Source: Microbacterium hominis NBRC 15708 (GTDB taxonomy: Bacteria; Actinomycetota; Actinomycetes; Actinomycetales; Microbacteriaceae). From it: 64,000 nucleotides of DNA. The position numbers were made by a program, and so were the translations under genes. Below, piece by piece: positions 8,520 through 17,371 of the stretch; position 1 is the first letter of the stretch, and every line of letters starts with the position of its first letter. The notes beneath the pieces are model-generated. The model saw only the letters and a list, made by a program, of their open reading frames with translations, was not told the DNA's origin and did no database searches. The stretch is taken from assembly GCF_001592125.1 (NCBI RefSeq), contig NZ_BCWI01000001.1, forward strand, positions 1-64,000, given 5' to 3'.

Positions 8520-9056
8520 ATGGTTCGTGAGCAGACCCGGCGGTTCGCGGTCGCGTGCCTGGCCGCCGCTGTGGTGGTCCTGGTCGACCAGGCGACGAAG
8601 GCGGCCGCACTGGGAGGGTTGAGTCAGGAGGAGCGGATCCCGCTGCTGGGGGATCTGCTCGGGCTGCAGCTCGCGTTCAACCCCGGCGCGATCCTCTCTC
8701 TCGGAGCCGGGGTCACCGGGCTGCTCACTCTCCTCGGGGTCGGTGCCGTGGTGCTGCTGGTTGTGGCCGCCGCGCGGGCGCGGACCGGATGGTGGGCGTT
8801 GGGGATCGGGCTGATCCTGGGGGGGGCGATCGGGAACCTGATCGACCGGCTGTTCTCCCCCCCCGGGTTCGGGGTCGGGCACGTCACCGACTTCCTCGCC
8901 TACGGGAACCTGTTCATCGGCAACCTCGCTGACGTCGCCCTCGGCGCCGGCGTCATCGTCCTCGGTCTAAGCCTGTGGGTCCGTCACCGCCGCGCCCGCG
9001 CGAGCGCGGCAACCGGTGCGTCGCCTGCGACGGGCTCCGTAGGGAGCGGGTCATGA
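8520..9056 (+). CDS. lspA: Lipoprotein signal peptidase II
   Basis: 178 residues and four membrane helices. The family's catalytic aspartates are visible as D109 (GNLIDRL) and D138 (NLADVALG), with an early VDQATK motif. It cleaves prolipoprotein signal peptides after diacylglyceryl transfer. An extra lspA here, together with a lipoprotein thioredoxin (9385) and lnt (13365), suggests that the operon brings its own lipoprotein maturation. The stop overlaps the ATG of the next gene. Length is normal for the family. Confidence 0.92.
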   Translation: MVREQTRRFAVACLAAAVVVLVDQATKAAALGGLSQEERIPLLGDLLGLQLAFNPGAILSLGAGVTGLLTLLGVGAVVLLVVAAARARTGWWALGIGLILGGAIGNLIDRLFSPPGFGVGHVTDFLAYGNLFIGNLADVALGAGVIVLGLSLWVRHRRARASAATGASPATGSVGSGS

Positions 9057-9388
9057 TGGCGAAGCAGCGGACTCCGTCCGTGTACCAGCGCAATGCGTTT
9101 GCGCCGGGGCTGCTCGCGGCGGCGGTGTTGTTCCTCGCGCCGGTGCTGATGGGTGGGGACTGGTTCACGGTGGTGCTGTTTGTCGCGGCGATCTTCGCGG
9201 TCATCGTGGGGTGGTTCGCGATCCAGGCGCGGCAGTGGTGGTGGCTGCCGGTGTTTGCGGTGATCGTGGTGATCTGGAACCCGGTGTTCCCGTTCCCGTT
9301 TTCCGGCCCGGTGTGGACTGCGGCGCAGCCGGTCGCGGCGGTCGTGTTCCTGGTCGCCGGCGCCCTGATCAAGGTCAAGCGCGCATGA
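9053..9388 (+). CDS. Small four-helix membrane protein (DUF6804-like)
   Basis: 111 residues, nearly all hydrophobic, with about four helices and an aromatic-rich turn (RQWWWLPVF). I recognise it only as the small membrane protein that accompanies these cytochrome-biogenesis operons in actinobacteria, probably DUF6804. Function unknown. Translationally coupled to lspA (ATGA) and to the following lipoprotein gene (start 9385 inside its stop). Confidence 0.55.
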   Translation: MMAKQRTPSVYQRNAFAPGLLAAAVLFLAPVLMGGDWFTVVLFVAAIFAVIVGWFAIQARQWWWLPVFAVIVVIWNPVFPFPFSGPVWTAAQPVAAVVFLVAGALIKVKRA

Positions 9389-9984
9389 TCCGGCGCCGCG
9401 TCCTTGTCGCTGTGACGCTGGTCGCGGCGCTGCTGCTGGCCGGGTGCACGTCCAGCGATTCGCTTGCGCAGCAGTACCGGGACGGGAACGAGAAGGGCTA
9501 CATCGCTGGCGACTTCCAGGTCGTCGAGATTCCGGATCCCGACCGCGGGGAGCCGGTGGTGTTCGAGGGGGTCACCGAGACCGGCGAGACGGTGTCCAGT
9601 GACGATTACCGCGGCGGGGTGCTGGTGGTGAACTTCTGGTACGCCGCGTGCGGGCCGTGCATCGTCGAAGCGCCCCTGCTCGAGGAGGTCTGGCAGGAGT
9701 ACCAGGATCAGGGCGTCGCTTTCCTCGGGGTGAACACCTACGACCAGCCCGCCACCGCACTGTCGTTCGCGAGAGACAACAACGTCACCTACCCGAGCGT
9801 GATCGACGTGAACGACGGACGGGTCAAGCTCGCGTTCGCGCAGGTCACCCCGATCCAGGCCACCCCCACCACTCTGGTCATCGACCGGGAGGGGCGGGTC
9901 GCGGCGCGGATCATCGGGCAGCTGGCCAGCGCGTCGATTCTGTCCACCCTGGTCGCCGATACCCTCGCCGAGGACAGCTCGTGA
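9385..9984 (+). CDS. TlpA/ResA-like thioredoxin lipoprotein
   Basis: 199 residues. A lipobox (LLLAGC) gives a lipid-anchored protein; the thioredoxin fold carries the CGPC active site in YAACGPCIVE and a TPTTLVID cis-proline region. Such proteins reduce apocytochrome c haem-binding cysteines or other exported disulfides, using electrons delivered through CcdA. Start ATG 9385 overlaps the previous stop, and its own TGA overlaps the GTG of ccdA, so tlpA and ccdA are expressed together. Confidence 0.9.
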   Translation: MIRRRVLVAVTLVAALLLAGCTSSDSLAQQYRDGNEKGYIAGDFQVVEIPDPDRGEPVVFEGVTETGETVSSDDYRGGVLVVNFWYAACGPCIVEAPLLEEVWQEYQDQGVAFLGVNTYDQPATALSFARDNNVTYPSVIDVNDGRVKLAFAQVTPIQATPTTLVIDREGRVAARIIGQLASASILSTLVADTLAEDSS

Positions 9985-10748
9985 ACCCGGGCCAGGTGAT
10001 CGTCGACGGTGCCCTGTGGGTCGCGATCCCGGTCGCGATTCTCGCCGGGCTGGTCTCGTTCGTGTCCCCGTGCGTGCTGCCGTTGGTGCCCGGCTACCTC
10101 GGCTACCTCGGCAGCACCACCACGACGACCGCGGCCCCCACGGTGGACGGGGGGCGCACGGTGACGGCGGAGCGCGCTCGGCTGCTGCTGGGCGTGACAT
10201 TGTTCATCGCCGGGTTCACGGTGGTGTTCGTCGCCGTCACGATCCTCGGCGGCACCTTCGGGTACCTGCTGCTGCAATACGCCAATGTGCTCACTCGCGT
10301 CTTCGGGGTCGTCATCATTGCCCTGGGCCTGGTGTTCCTCGGGTTCTTCGGCATCGCGCAGCGCACTCTCCGCCCCCGCGCCCAGGGCAGGGCCGGGCTG
10401 ATCGGGGCGCCGCTTCTCGGGTTCGCGCTCGGCGTCGGCTGGACCCCCTGTATCGGCCCGACGCTCGCAGCGATCATCTCGATGTCGTGGAACCTCGGCG
10501 ACCCCGCCCGCGCGGGCCTGCTCGGGCTGGCGTACTCGCTGGGTCTGGGCATCCCGTTCCTGATCCTCGCGGCCGGGTGGGGGTGGGCGTCCCGGTCGGT
10601 GACGTTCCTGCGCCGCCACATCCGCGCCCTGAACATCATCGGCGGGGCCATGCTCATCGCCCTGGGCCTGCTGATGGTGACCGGGCTGTGGACGGCGCTG
10701 ATGTCGCAGCTGCAACAGGTGGTGATCAATGTCCCCCTCCCGCTCTGA
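9981..10748 (+). CDS. ccdA: Cytochrome c biogenesis protein CcdA (thiol electron carrier)
   Basis: 255 residues, six membrane helices. The two conserved cysteines lie in SFVSPCVLPLVPGYL and GWTPCIGPTL, the pair that passes electrons from cytoplasmic thioredoxin to extracytoplasmic thiol proteins. GTG start at 9981 overlaps the tlpA-like stop. It supplies reductant to the TlpA-like lipoprotein. The 3' end overlaps resB by 20 bases. Confidence 0.92.
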   Translation: MNPGQVIVDGALWVAIPVAILAGLVSFVSPCVLPLVPGYLGYLGSTTTTTAAPTVDGGRTVTAERARLLLGVTLFIAGFTVVFVAVTILGGTFGYLLLQYANVLTRVFGVVIIALGLVFLGFFGIAQRTLRPRAQGRAGLIGAPLLGFALGVGWTPCIGPTLAAIISMSWNLGDPARAGLLGLAYSLGLGIPFLILAAGWGWASRSVTFLRRHIRALNIIGGAMLIALGLLMVTGLWTALMSQLQQVVINVPLPL

Positions 10749-12423
10749 CATCGGCACCGACGTCACGGCCGACCCGCTGCGCCCCGGCGACCACGCGGAC
10801 ACCGATGTCGACACCGCGACGGAGATCACCCAGCCGGCGCTGGGCGTCACGGGGTGGTTGCGGTGGGCGTGGCGGCAGCTGACCAGCATGCGCACCGCGC
10901 TGGTCCTGCTGCTGTTTCTCGCGATCGCCGCGGTGCCGGGGTCTCTGTTTCCGCAGCGCAGCGCCGACCCCAACGGCGTCATCCAGTGGGAGCGGGACAA
11001 CCCCGATGTGTTCCCGCTGGCGGAGGCGGTGGGCCTGTTCGACGTGTATCTGTCGCCGTGGTTCTCCGCGATCTATCTGTTGCTGTTCACCTCTCTGATC
11101 GGTTGCGTGATCCCGCGCGCCAAGCACCACTACAAGGCGCTGCGTTCCCGCCCGCCGCGCACCCCGGCGCGGCTGTCGCGCCTCTCGGAGTACCGGGAGC
11201 TCACGTTGCCGGCGGGGGAGGGGCGGACCGACGCGGCCGGGCACGCGGTGGATGTCGCGGCGGAGCAGCTGCGGCGTGCCGGGTACCGGGTGGAGCGATT
11301 CGACGCCCGCGGAGCCGCGTCGGTGTCGGCCGAACGCGGCTACCTGCGCGAGACCGGCAACCTGATCTTCCACGTTGCCCTCGTCGGCGTGCTGGTCTCC
11401 GTGGCGATCGGCGGGTCGTTCGCGTACACCGGGCAGCGGGTGGTGGTGGAGGGCACCACGTTCGTGAACGCGCTCAGCGACTACTCCTCGTTCAACCCCG
11501 GCCGGTTCGTCGACGGCACGGGCCTTGCCCCCTACTCGCTCACCCTCGACGACTTCCAGGTTTCCTACCGGCTGCCCGGCACCCCCGGCGCAGGCCAGGC
11601 CGGCGACTTCTCCGCCGACATCACCATCCGCCAGCCCGGGCAGGACGACCGGGCGCAGAGCGTGATCGTGAACTATCCGATCACCGTCGACGGCGACCGC
11701 ATCTACCTGCTCGGCAACGGCTACGCCCCCACCCTCACGATCCGTGACGCCGCCGGCGAGGTGGTGTACAGCGAGTCGCAGCCGTTCCTGCCGCAGGACT
11801 CCAACATGACCTCGCTGGGGATCATCAAGATCCCGGACGGGCTGCCCGAACAGGTCGGGCTGGTCGGGTTCTTCTACCCCACCCAGGGGGTGCTGCCCTC
11901 CGGCGCGTTCACCTCCGTCTACCCGGACGTGGTCAACCCGGTGCTGACCCTCAACGTGTTCAGCGGGGATCTCGGCATCGACGACGGCACCCCCAGGTCG
12001 GTTTACACGCTCGAGGTCGACGGTCTCACCCAGCACACCGGCGGCGACACCGCCGCCGACTCCCTCGAGCTCACCCCCGGCGCCACCGTCGACCTGCCGA
12101 ACGGGTGGGGCACCATCACCTGGGAGGAGGTCACGGCGGAGGAACCGGTGAAGCGGTTCGCGTCGCTGCAGATCCAACGCGACCCCAGCAGCGGCTGGGT
12201 GCTCGCGTTCTCCGTGCTCGCCACCCTCGGCCTGTTCGCCGGCCTGTTCGTGCCCCGCCGAAGGCTCTGGGTGAAAGCCCGCACCACCCCGGATGGTGTG
12301 CACGTTGAGTACGCGGGACTGGCCCGAGGCGAAGACCCCGCTTTGGCGCGCGCCGTCGACGAGTTCGCGACCCGCCACGCGCAGACCCTCGACGTCGCGC
12401 CGGCGGAGAAGGACACGCCGTGA
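10729..12423 (+). CDS. resB: Cytochrome c biogenesis protein ResB/Ccs1
   Basis: 564 residues, the usual size. The N-terminal part has three membrane helices (from about residue 55), then a large extracytoplasmic domain with the expected conserved look, and a last helix before a short cytoplasmic tail. ResB works with CcsB as the system II haem-ligation complex, moving haem outward and attaching it to CXXCH of apocytochrome c. It overlaps ccdA upstream and the ctaG-like gene downstream (ATGA). Confidence 0.92.
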   Translation: MSPSRSDIGTDVTADPLRPGDHADTDVDTATEITQPALGVTGWLRWAWRQLTSMRTALVLLLFLAIAAVPGSLFPQRSADPNGVIQWERDNPDVFPLAEAVGLFDVYLSPWFSAIYLLLFTSLIGCVIPRAKHHYKALRSRPPRTPARLSRLSEYRELTLPAGEGRTDAAGHAVDVAAEQLRRAGYRVERFDARGAASVSAERGYLRETGNLIFHVALVGVLVSVAIGGSFAYTGQRVVVEGTTFVNALSDYSSFNPGRFVDGTGLAPYSLTLDDFQVSYRLPGTPGAGQAGDFSADITIRQPGQDDRAQSVIVNYPITVDGDRIYLLGNGYAPTLTIRDAAGEVVYSESQPFLPQDSNMTSLGIIKIPDGLPEQVGLVGFFYPTQGVLPSGAFTSVYPDVVNPVLTLNVFSGDLGIDDGTPRSVYTLEVDGLTQHTGGDTAADSLELTPGATVDLPNGWGTITWEEVTAEEPVKRFASLQIQRDPSSGWVLAFSVLATLGLFAGLFVPRRRLWVKARTTPDGVHVEYAGLARGEDPALARAVDEFATRHAQTLDVAPAEKDTP

Positions 12424-13361
12424 CGACCGTGTGGATCCCGGACGCCCCGCCGACTCTCGGCGGGTTCCTCACCCCCGCGCCACTTCCGGCTCCGGTACTG
12501 CCGCTCCTCGCGGTGCTCCTCGCGGTCGCCTACCTGGCCGGCGCGATCCGGATGTGGGTGCGCGGCCGCGGCTGGCCGGTGTGGCGGACGGTCAGCTTCC
12601 TGCTCGGCTGCGTCGCCCTCGCTGCCGTCACCGGATTGGCGGTGGAGAACTACGGGTACGCCCTGTTCTCGGTGTTCATGTTCCAGCAGCTCACCCTGAT
12701 GATGGCGATCCCGCCGCTGCTGGTCCTCGGCTCTCCCGGCACCCTGCTGCTGCGCGCCACCCCGCACCACGGCCCCGGTCTCCTGGTGCTGCGGGCCGCG
12801 CATGCCGGGCTACGCAGCCGCACCGCGCGGTGGCTGCTCAGCCCGTGGCTGGCGGTGCCGCTTTACCTGGCCGCGTTCTACGGTCTCTATCTGGCGAACT
12901 TCGCCGACCCGATCCTGTCCACCGTCACCGGGCATACCGTCCTCGAGGTCGGGTTCCTGGTCGCCGGGATGCTGTTCACCATCCCGATCTTGTCTTCCGA
13001 CCCGTTGCCGGTGCGGATGAGCCACGGCGGCCGCGCCCTGGATGTGTTCGCCGAAGCCGCCCTGCACGCCTTCTTCGGCGTCTTCCTGATGATGGCCACC
13101 ACCACCCTCATCGACGGGTTCGCCGGCCCGACGAGCGCGCTGGGCATCGACCCGATCGAAGACCAGCGCCTCGCCGGCGGGCTGGCCTGGTCCTATGGCG
13201 AGGCCCCCACCCTGCTGATGCTCATCTACGTCATGCACCGCTGGTTCCGCGACGACACCGCCCAGGCTGTCGCCGCCGACCGTCGCGCCGACATGCACGG
13301 CGACCCCGAGCTCGACGCCTACAACGACTACCTCACCCGACTCCACCAGAAAGACACCTGA
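12420..13361 (+). CDS. CtaG-type cytochrome c oxidase assembly protein (caa3_CtaG)
   Basis: 313 residues, about seven helices. The family look is clear: FSVFMFQQLTLMMAIPPLLVLG, a later ALHAFFGVFLMM, and WSYGEAPTLLML near the end. These proteins of the Bacillus-type CtaG family are linked to copper insertion into haem-copper oxidases. It is coupled to resB (ATGA) and followed after three bases by lnt. A second CtaG domain is fused to CopD at 18514-20493, so the operon holds two versions. Confidence 0.85.
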   Translation: MTTVWIPDAPPTLGGFLTPAPLPAPVLPLLAVLLAVAYLAGAIRMWVRGRGWPVWRTVSFLLGCVALAAVTGLAVENYGYALFSVFMFQQLTLMMAIPPLLVLGSPGTLLLRATPHHGPGLLVLRAAHAGLRSRTARWLLSPWLAVPLYLAAFYGLYLANFADPILSTVTGHTVLEVGFLVAGMLFTIPILSSDPLPVRMSHGGRALDVFAEAALHAFFGVFLMMATTTLIDGFAGPTSALGIDPIEDQRLAGGLAWSYGEAPTLLMLIYVMHRWFRDDTAQAVAADRRADMHGDPELDAYNDYLTRLHQKDT

Positions 13362-13364
13362 CCG

Positions 13365-14987
13365 ATGCGCACGCCCCTGCCGACACCCGCCCCGGCCGCC
13401 GCGCCGGAGCAGGAGACGCCGCCGCGCCGCACCGTTGCGGCATGGTCGCTGCCGGTGTGGGCGGCGGTGCTGGCATCCGCGGCCGGCGGCCTGCTGCTGG
13501 ATCTCGCCTCCGCACCGGTGGGGTGGTGGCCGTTGACGTTCGTGAGTGTCACGGTCGCCCTGGTGGCCCTGATCGGCCGCAGCATCGGCGGGGCGCTGCT
13601 GGTCGGTACGGTCTTCGGCGCCGTGTTCTACACGACCCATCTGGTGTGGGTGGGGGAGTTCCTCGGCCCGGTGCCGTGGCTTGCCCTCGCCGGGCTGGAA
13701 GCGGTCCTGTTCGGCGCGGGCGCGGTGCCGATCGCGCTCGCCTACCGGTGGACCGCCCGCTATCCGGCTCGCGGCCTCGTGCAGCTGCTCGCGGTACCGC
13801 CGCTGATCGCGGTTCTGTGGACGGCCCGTGAGGTGGTGATGGGTGCGTGGCCGTACTCCGGGTTCCCGTGGGCGCGCCTCGGGATGACCCAGGTGGGCGG
13901 GCCGCTCGCGGAGGTCGCGTCGTGGACGAGCGTGACCGGCCTGTCGCTGCTGATCGTCATTCTGTGCGCCTCGGTGGTGCAGTGGATCCGCGCCGGCGGC
14001 ATCCGGTTCATGCTCGGGCTGCATCCTGCCGTGAGCGTCGCTGTTCTCCTGGTCGTGGCACCGCAGTTCCCCACCGCGCCGACCGGGGAGTTCCGGGTGG
14101 GATGGGTGCAGGGCAACGGCCCCACCGGGTACTTCGACGACAAGGCGCCCGGCGATGTCCTTGCCGCGCAGACCGCCGCCACTGTGCCGCTGTACGGGCA
14201 GCCGATGGATCTGCTGGCCTGGCCGGAGGGCGGCGTCGACGCCGACCCGCTCAGTGATCCCGCCGCCGCCGAGGCGTTGGACCGGGTCGTGCGCTCGGCC
14301 GGGGCGCCGTTGCTGATGAACGCCGCCACCACCCGCGGCGCCGAGGTGTTCAACACGTCCCTGCTGTGGACCGCGGACCCCACGGGCCGGCAGTGGCACG
14401 ACAAGGTCAACCCGGTCCCGTTCGGGGAGTACGTGCCGGACCGGTGGTTCTACGAGCTGATCGTCCCCGACCTGGTCGGACTGATCCAACGCGAGTACAC
14501 CCCGGGCACCAACCCGCCCATCGTGCAGGTCGGGGACGTCGGGGTGGGGTTGGCGATCTGCTTCGACGTGATCTACGACGCCGTGATCTGGGACGGCGCC
14601 CGCGCCGGCGCAGAGGTGTTCGTGTTCCAGACCAACAACGCCGACTTCCGTGGCACCGACGAGAACCTGCAGCAGCTCGCGTTCGCCCGGATGCGCGCCA
14701 TCGAAACCGGCCGCGCGGTGGTCAACGTCTCCACGGTGGGCACCAGCCAGGTCATCACCCCGGACGGCACCACCGTCGACAGCATCGGTGTCGACACCGC
14801 TGACGCGTCGATCACCACTGTCCCGCTGCGCACCGGACTCACCCCGGCGGTGATCCTCGGTCCCTGGCTCACCGCTCTCATCGTCCTCGCTGCCGCCGGC
14901 GCTCTCACCGCGGCGGGGTTCTTCCACCGTGCCCGCACGCGTGCGGCCGGCGCAGATCGTTCGACTGATCCGGGGAGGCAGTCATGA
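13365..14987 (+). CDS. lnt: Apolipoprotein N-acyltransferase
   Basis: 540 residues: an N-terminal membrane region (to about residue 225), a nitrilase-fold domain and a last helix. The catalytic triad is visible as Glu in LAWPEGG, Lys in HDKVNPVPFGEYVP and Cys in AICFDVIYD. It adds the third acyl chain to lipoproteins at the membrane. With lspA and the TlpA-like lipoprotein in the same operon it completes a lipoprotein-maturation set. Four-base overlap with the next gene. Confidence 0.92.
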   Translation: MRTPLPTPAPAAAPEQETPPRRTVAAWSLPVWAAVLASAAGGLLLDLASAPVGWWPLTFVSVTVALVALIGRSIGGALLVGTVFGAVFYTTHLVWVGEFLGPVPWLALAGLEAVLFGAGAVPIALAYRWTARYPARGLVQLLAVPPLIAVLWTAREVVMGAWPYSGFPWARLGMTQVGGPLAEVASWTSVTGLSLLIVILCASVVQWIRAGGIRFMLGLHPAVSVAVLLVVAPQFPTAPTGEFRVGWVQGNGPTGYFDDKAPGDVLAAQTAATVPLYGQPMDLLAWPEGGVDADPLSDPAAAEALDRVVRSAGAPLLMNAATTRGAEVFNTSLLWTADPTGRQWHDKVNPVPFGEYVPDRWFYELIVPDLVGLIQREYTPGTNPPIVQVGDVGVGLAICFDVIYDAVIWDGARAGAEVFVFQTNNADFRGTDENLQQLAFARMRAIETGRAVVNVSTVGTSQVITPDGTTVDSIGVDTADASITTVPLRTGLTPAVILGPWLTALIVLAAAGALTAAGFFHRARTRAAGADRSTDPGRQS

Positions 14988-16390
14988 ACACGCCACGGGT
15001 CAGGCCTGCCGGAGGTCGACTGGCCTGGTCGCTGCGAACGCTGGCGACGGGCACGGATCTCACCCTTCTCAGCGACCTGACGGCGGAGGAGTGCGGGTGC
15101 GCGCCCACGCCCGCGGAGAGCCGCGCATTCCGGGCCGGGGTGAGCCGACGCACTCTGCTGACCGCGGGAGCATTGAGCGCGGCCGCCATCCTGGCCGCCG
15201 GCCCGCTGCTGCCAGCAGCGTTCGCGGCGACCTATCCGTCCTGGGAGGACGTGCAGGCCGCGAAAGCGAACGAGGCCACCAAAGCTGCCGAGGTGCAGCG
15301 GATCCAGGGCCTCATCCAAAGTCTGACCGGCAAGGTGGCGCGCACCCGCACCGCCGCCGAGCAGGCCGCCGGTGCGTTCTACACCGCCCAGCAGGAGTAC
15401 TTCGACGCATCCATCCGCGCCGACACGTTGCAGTCCCAAGCCGACCTGGAAGCGCAGAACGCGACCGACGCGGCGAACAAGGCCGGCCGCATCGCCGCGC
15501 AGCTGTACCGCGACGGGGGCGACACCACCTCCCTCGAGCTGTTCCTCTCCGGCTCGGCCGCGACCGCGGACGATCTCCTGTCCCGGCTGGGCGTGATGGA
15601 CAAGCTGCTGGAACGCAACCAGGCCGTCTACGCTGCGGCGCTCACCGCCCGCGATGCCGCGCAGAGCCTGACCGATCAGGCGGTGGTGGCCCGGGATGAG
15701 CGCGACCGGCTGCAGCAGGTCGCCGAGCAGAAGATGCTCGAGTCGCAGCAGGCCGCCGATGCCGCGCAGGCCGCGCTGGACGCGCAGACCCTCCACCTCG
15801 GCGAGCTGCAGGCCCAGCTCGCCGCCCTCGAGGACACCACCGCGAAGACCATCGCCGACTATCAGGCCGGGGTGGAGGCTGCCCGCCTCGCCGAGGAGCA
15901 GCGGCGAGCGGCGGAGCGCGCCGAAGCGGAACGGCTCGCCGCCTCGGGAGGTGGCGGTGGGGGTGTGGTCAGCTCCGGGTGGGCACGGCCGACCTCCGGG
16001 CACCGCACCTCGGGGTTCGGGCCGCGCAGCTCCCAGTGCGGCAACGGGTACTGCTCGACCAGCTACCACTACGGCGTCGACCTCAGCGGCGGATGCGGCG
16101 CGGGGATCTACGCCGCCGCGACCGGCACCGTCGTCTACGCCGGGTACAACGGCGGCTACGGCAACTACATCAAGATCGACCACGGCGGCGGGATCGGCAC
16201 CGGATACGCCCACATCCGCCCCGGCGGCTTCTACGTCGGATACGGCCAACGCGTGAACGCCGGCGACCTGATCGGCAGCGAAGGCAACACCGGCAACGCG
16301 TTCGGTTGCAACCTGCACTTCGAGGCCTACGTGAACGGCTCCCCGGTCAACCCCATCACCTTCCTCGCCGCCCGCGGCGTGTCCATCTGA
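14984..16390 (+). CDS. Tat-exported coiled-coil M23 (LytM-like) protein, probably catalytically altered
   Basis: 468 residues. The N-terminus has a twin-arginine signal (SRRTLLTAGALSAAA), then a long alanine- and glutamine-rich coiled coil (about residues 85-320), a glycine linker and a LytM/M23 domain. The zinc motif HxxxD is present (HYGVD), but the final HxH motif reads NLHFE, so the first histidine is missing. This suggests an EnvC/NlpD-like activator or binder rather than an active endopeptidase. It neighbours a second M23 gene with intact motifs. Role in this operon unknown; remodelling of peptidoglycan around an envelope complex is possible. Confidence 0.8.
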   Translation: MNTPRVRPAGGRLAWSLRTLATGTDLTLLSDLTAEECGCAPTPAESRAFRAGVSRRTLLTAGALSAAAILAAGPLLPAAFAATYPSWEDVQAAKANEATKAAEVQRIQGLIQSLTGKVARTRTAAEQAAGAFYTAQQEYFDASIRADTLQSQADLEAQNATDAANKAGRIAAQLYRDGGDTTSLELFLSGSAATADDLLSRLGVMDKLLERNQAVYAAALTARDAAQSLTDQAVVARDERDRLQQVAEQKMLESQQAADAAQAALDAQTLHLGELQAQLAALEDTTAKTIADYQAGVEAARLAEEQRRAAERAEAERLAASGGGGGGVVSSGWARPTSGHRTSGFGPRSSQCGNGYCSTSYHYGVDLSGGCGAGIYAAATGTVVYAGYNGGYGNYIKIDHGGGIGTGYAHIRPGGFYVGYGQRVNAGDLIGSEGNTGNAFGCNLHFEAYVNGSPVNPITFLAARGVSI

Positions 16391-16411
16391 CCCGAAACGA
16401 ACCAGGACATC

Positions 16412-17371
16412 ATGACTGACCAGACCACCCCACCAGGCGGCGGCGACCAGCCCCAGACGCCCCCCCCGCGCCGCAGCCTCCGCCGCTCCGCAACCCCGCC
16501 AGCCACCAGCATCACCACCCGCCTCCCACGGCGCCCGCCCGCAGAAACGTCCGCCCGTGGTCGGGTAATCGCGCTGCGCCCAGTGCGGTCCCTGGCGGTC
16601 CTCACGGTCGTCACCGGCCTGATCGCCACCTTCGCCCTCCCCGCGTATGCCGCCTGGCAGCCGGCGGACCTCGAGATCCCGACACTGCAGCAAGTCGCGT
16701 CCGAGGACGCGCAATCCTTGATCGTCGCCTCCGACGCGACCGGGACGCAGCTCACACGGGAGAGCTACTCGGCCACCACCCAGGCCGAGATCGACCAGAA
16801 GAAGGCGGCAGAAGCAGCCGCAGAACGTGCCCGCGCCTCCGCACAAGTCGCCTCGGTGCCCTTCGACTACAGCGTCGTGCCCCAAAGCAGCGGAGCCGTG
16901 CGGTGGCCGGTGGGCGGCCCATTCACCGTGACCGACCGCTTCGGTGCTCGAGGCGGCGCGCATATGGGCACCGACATGGTCGCTGCCGGCGGAACCCCCG
17001 TCTACGCGTCCGTCGACGGCGTCGTGCGGATCTCGCAGGACAGCTACGGCGGCTACGGGGTGACCGTCGTGGTGGAGTCCGTGCTGAACGGGCAACAGGT
17101 GAGCACGGTGTACCCGCACATGCAGACCGGAAGCCGGCAGGTCGCAGCCGGGCAGAGCGTCACGGCCGGGCAGCTGGTCGGACTCGTCGGCAGCACGGGA
17201 CGCTCCACCGCGAACCATCTGCACTTCGAGGTCTACCTCGACGGAACCGCCGTGGACTCGCTGGCCTGGCTGGAAGCGAACGCGGGCTGGCCCATGTGCA
17301 CGGATATACCGCACCACCCCGCTCGCGGGCACCCCCTGACCGAAACGACGAAGAGGACGACCCTGCCATGA
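16412..17371 (+). CDS. Membrane-anchored M23 endopeptidase
   Basis: 319 residues. A proline/arginine-rich cytoplasmic start (to about residue 50), one membrane helix (LTVVTGLIATFALPAYA), an alanine-rich stalk and an M23 domain with intact zinc motifs: HMGTD (HxxxD) and NHLHFEVY (HxH). It should cut peptide cross-links in the cell wall. The stop overlaps the ccsB ATG. Paired with the degenerate M23 protein upstream, it could act as an enzyme-plus-activator couple (inference). Confidence 0.85.
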   Translation: MTDQTTPPGGGDQPQTPPPRRSLRRSATPPATSITTRLPRRPPAETSARGRVIALRPVRSLAVLTVVTGLIATFALPAYAAWQPADLEIPTLQQVASEDAQSLIVASDATGTQLTRESYSATTQAEIDQKKAAEAAAERARASAQVASVPFDYSVVPQSSGAVRWPVGGPFTVTDRFGARGGAHMGTDMVAAGGTPVYASVDGVVRISQDSYGGYGVTVVVESVLNGQQVSTVYPHMQTGSRQVAAGQSVTAGQLVGLVGSTGRSTANHLHFEVYLDGTAVDSLAWLEANAGWPMCTDIPHHPARGHPLTETTKRTTLP

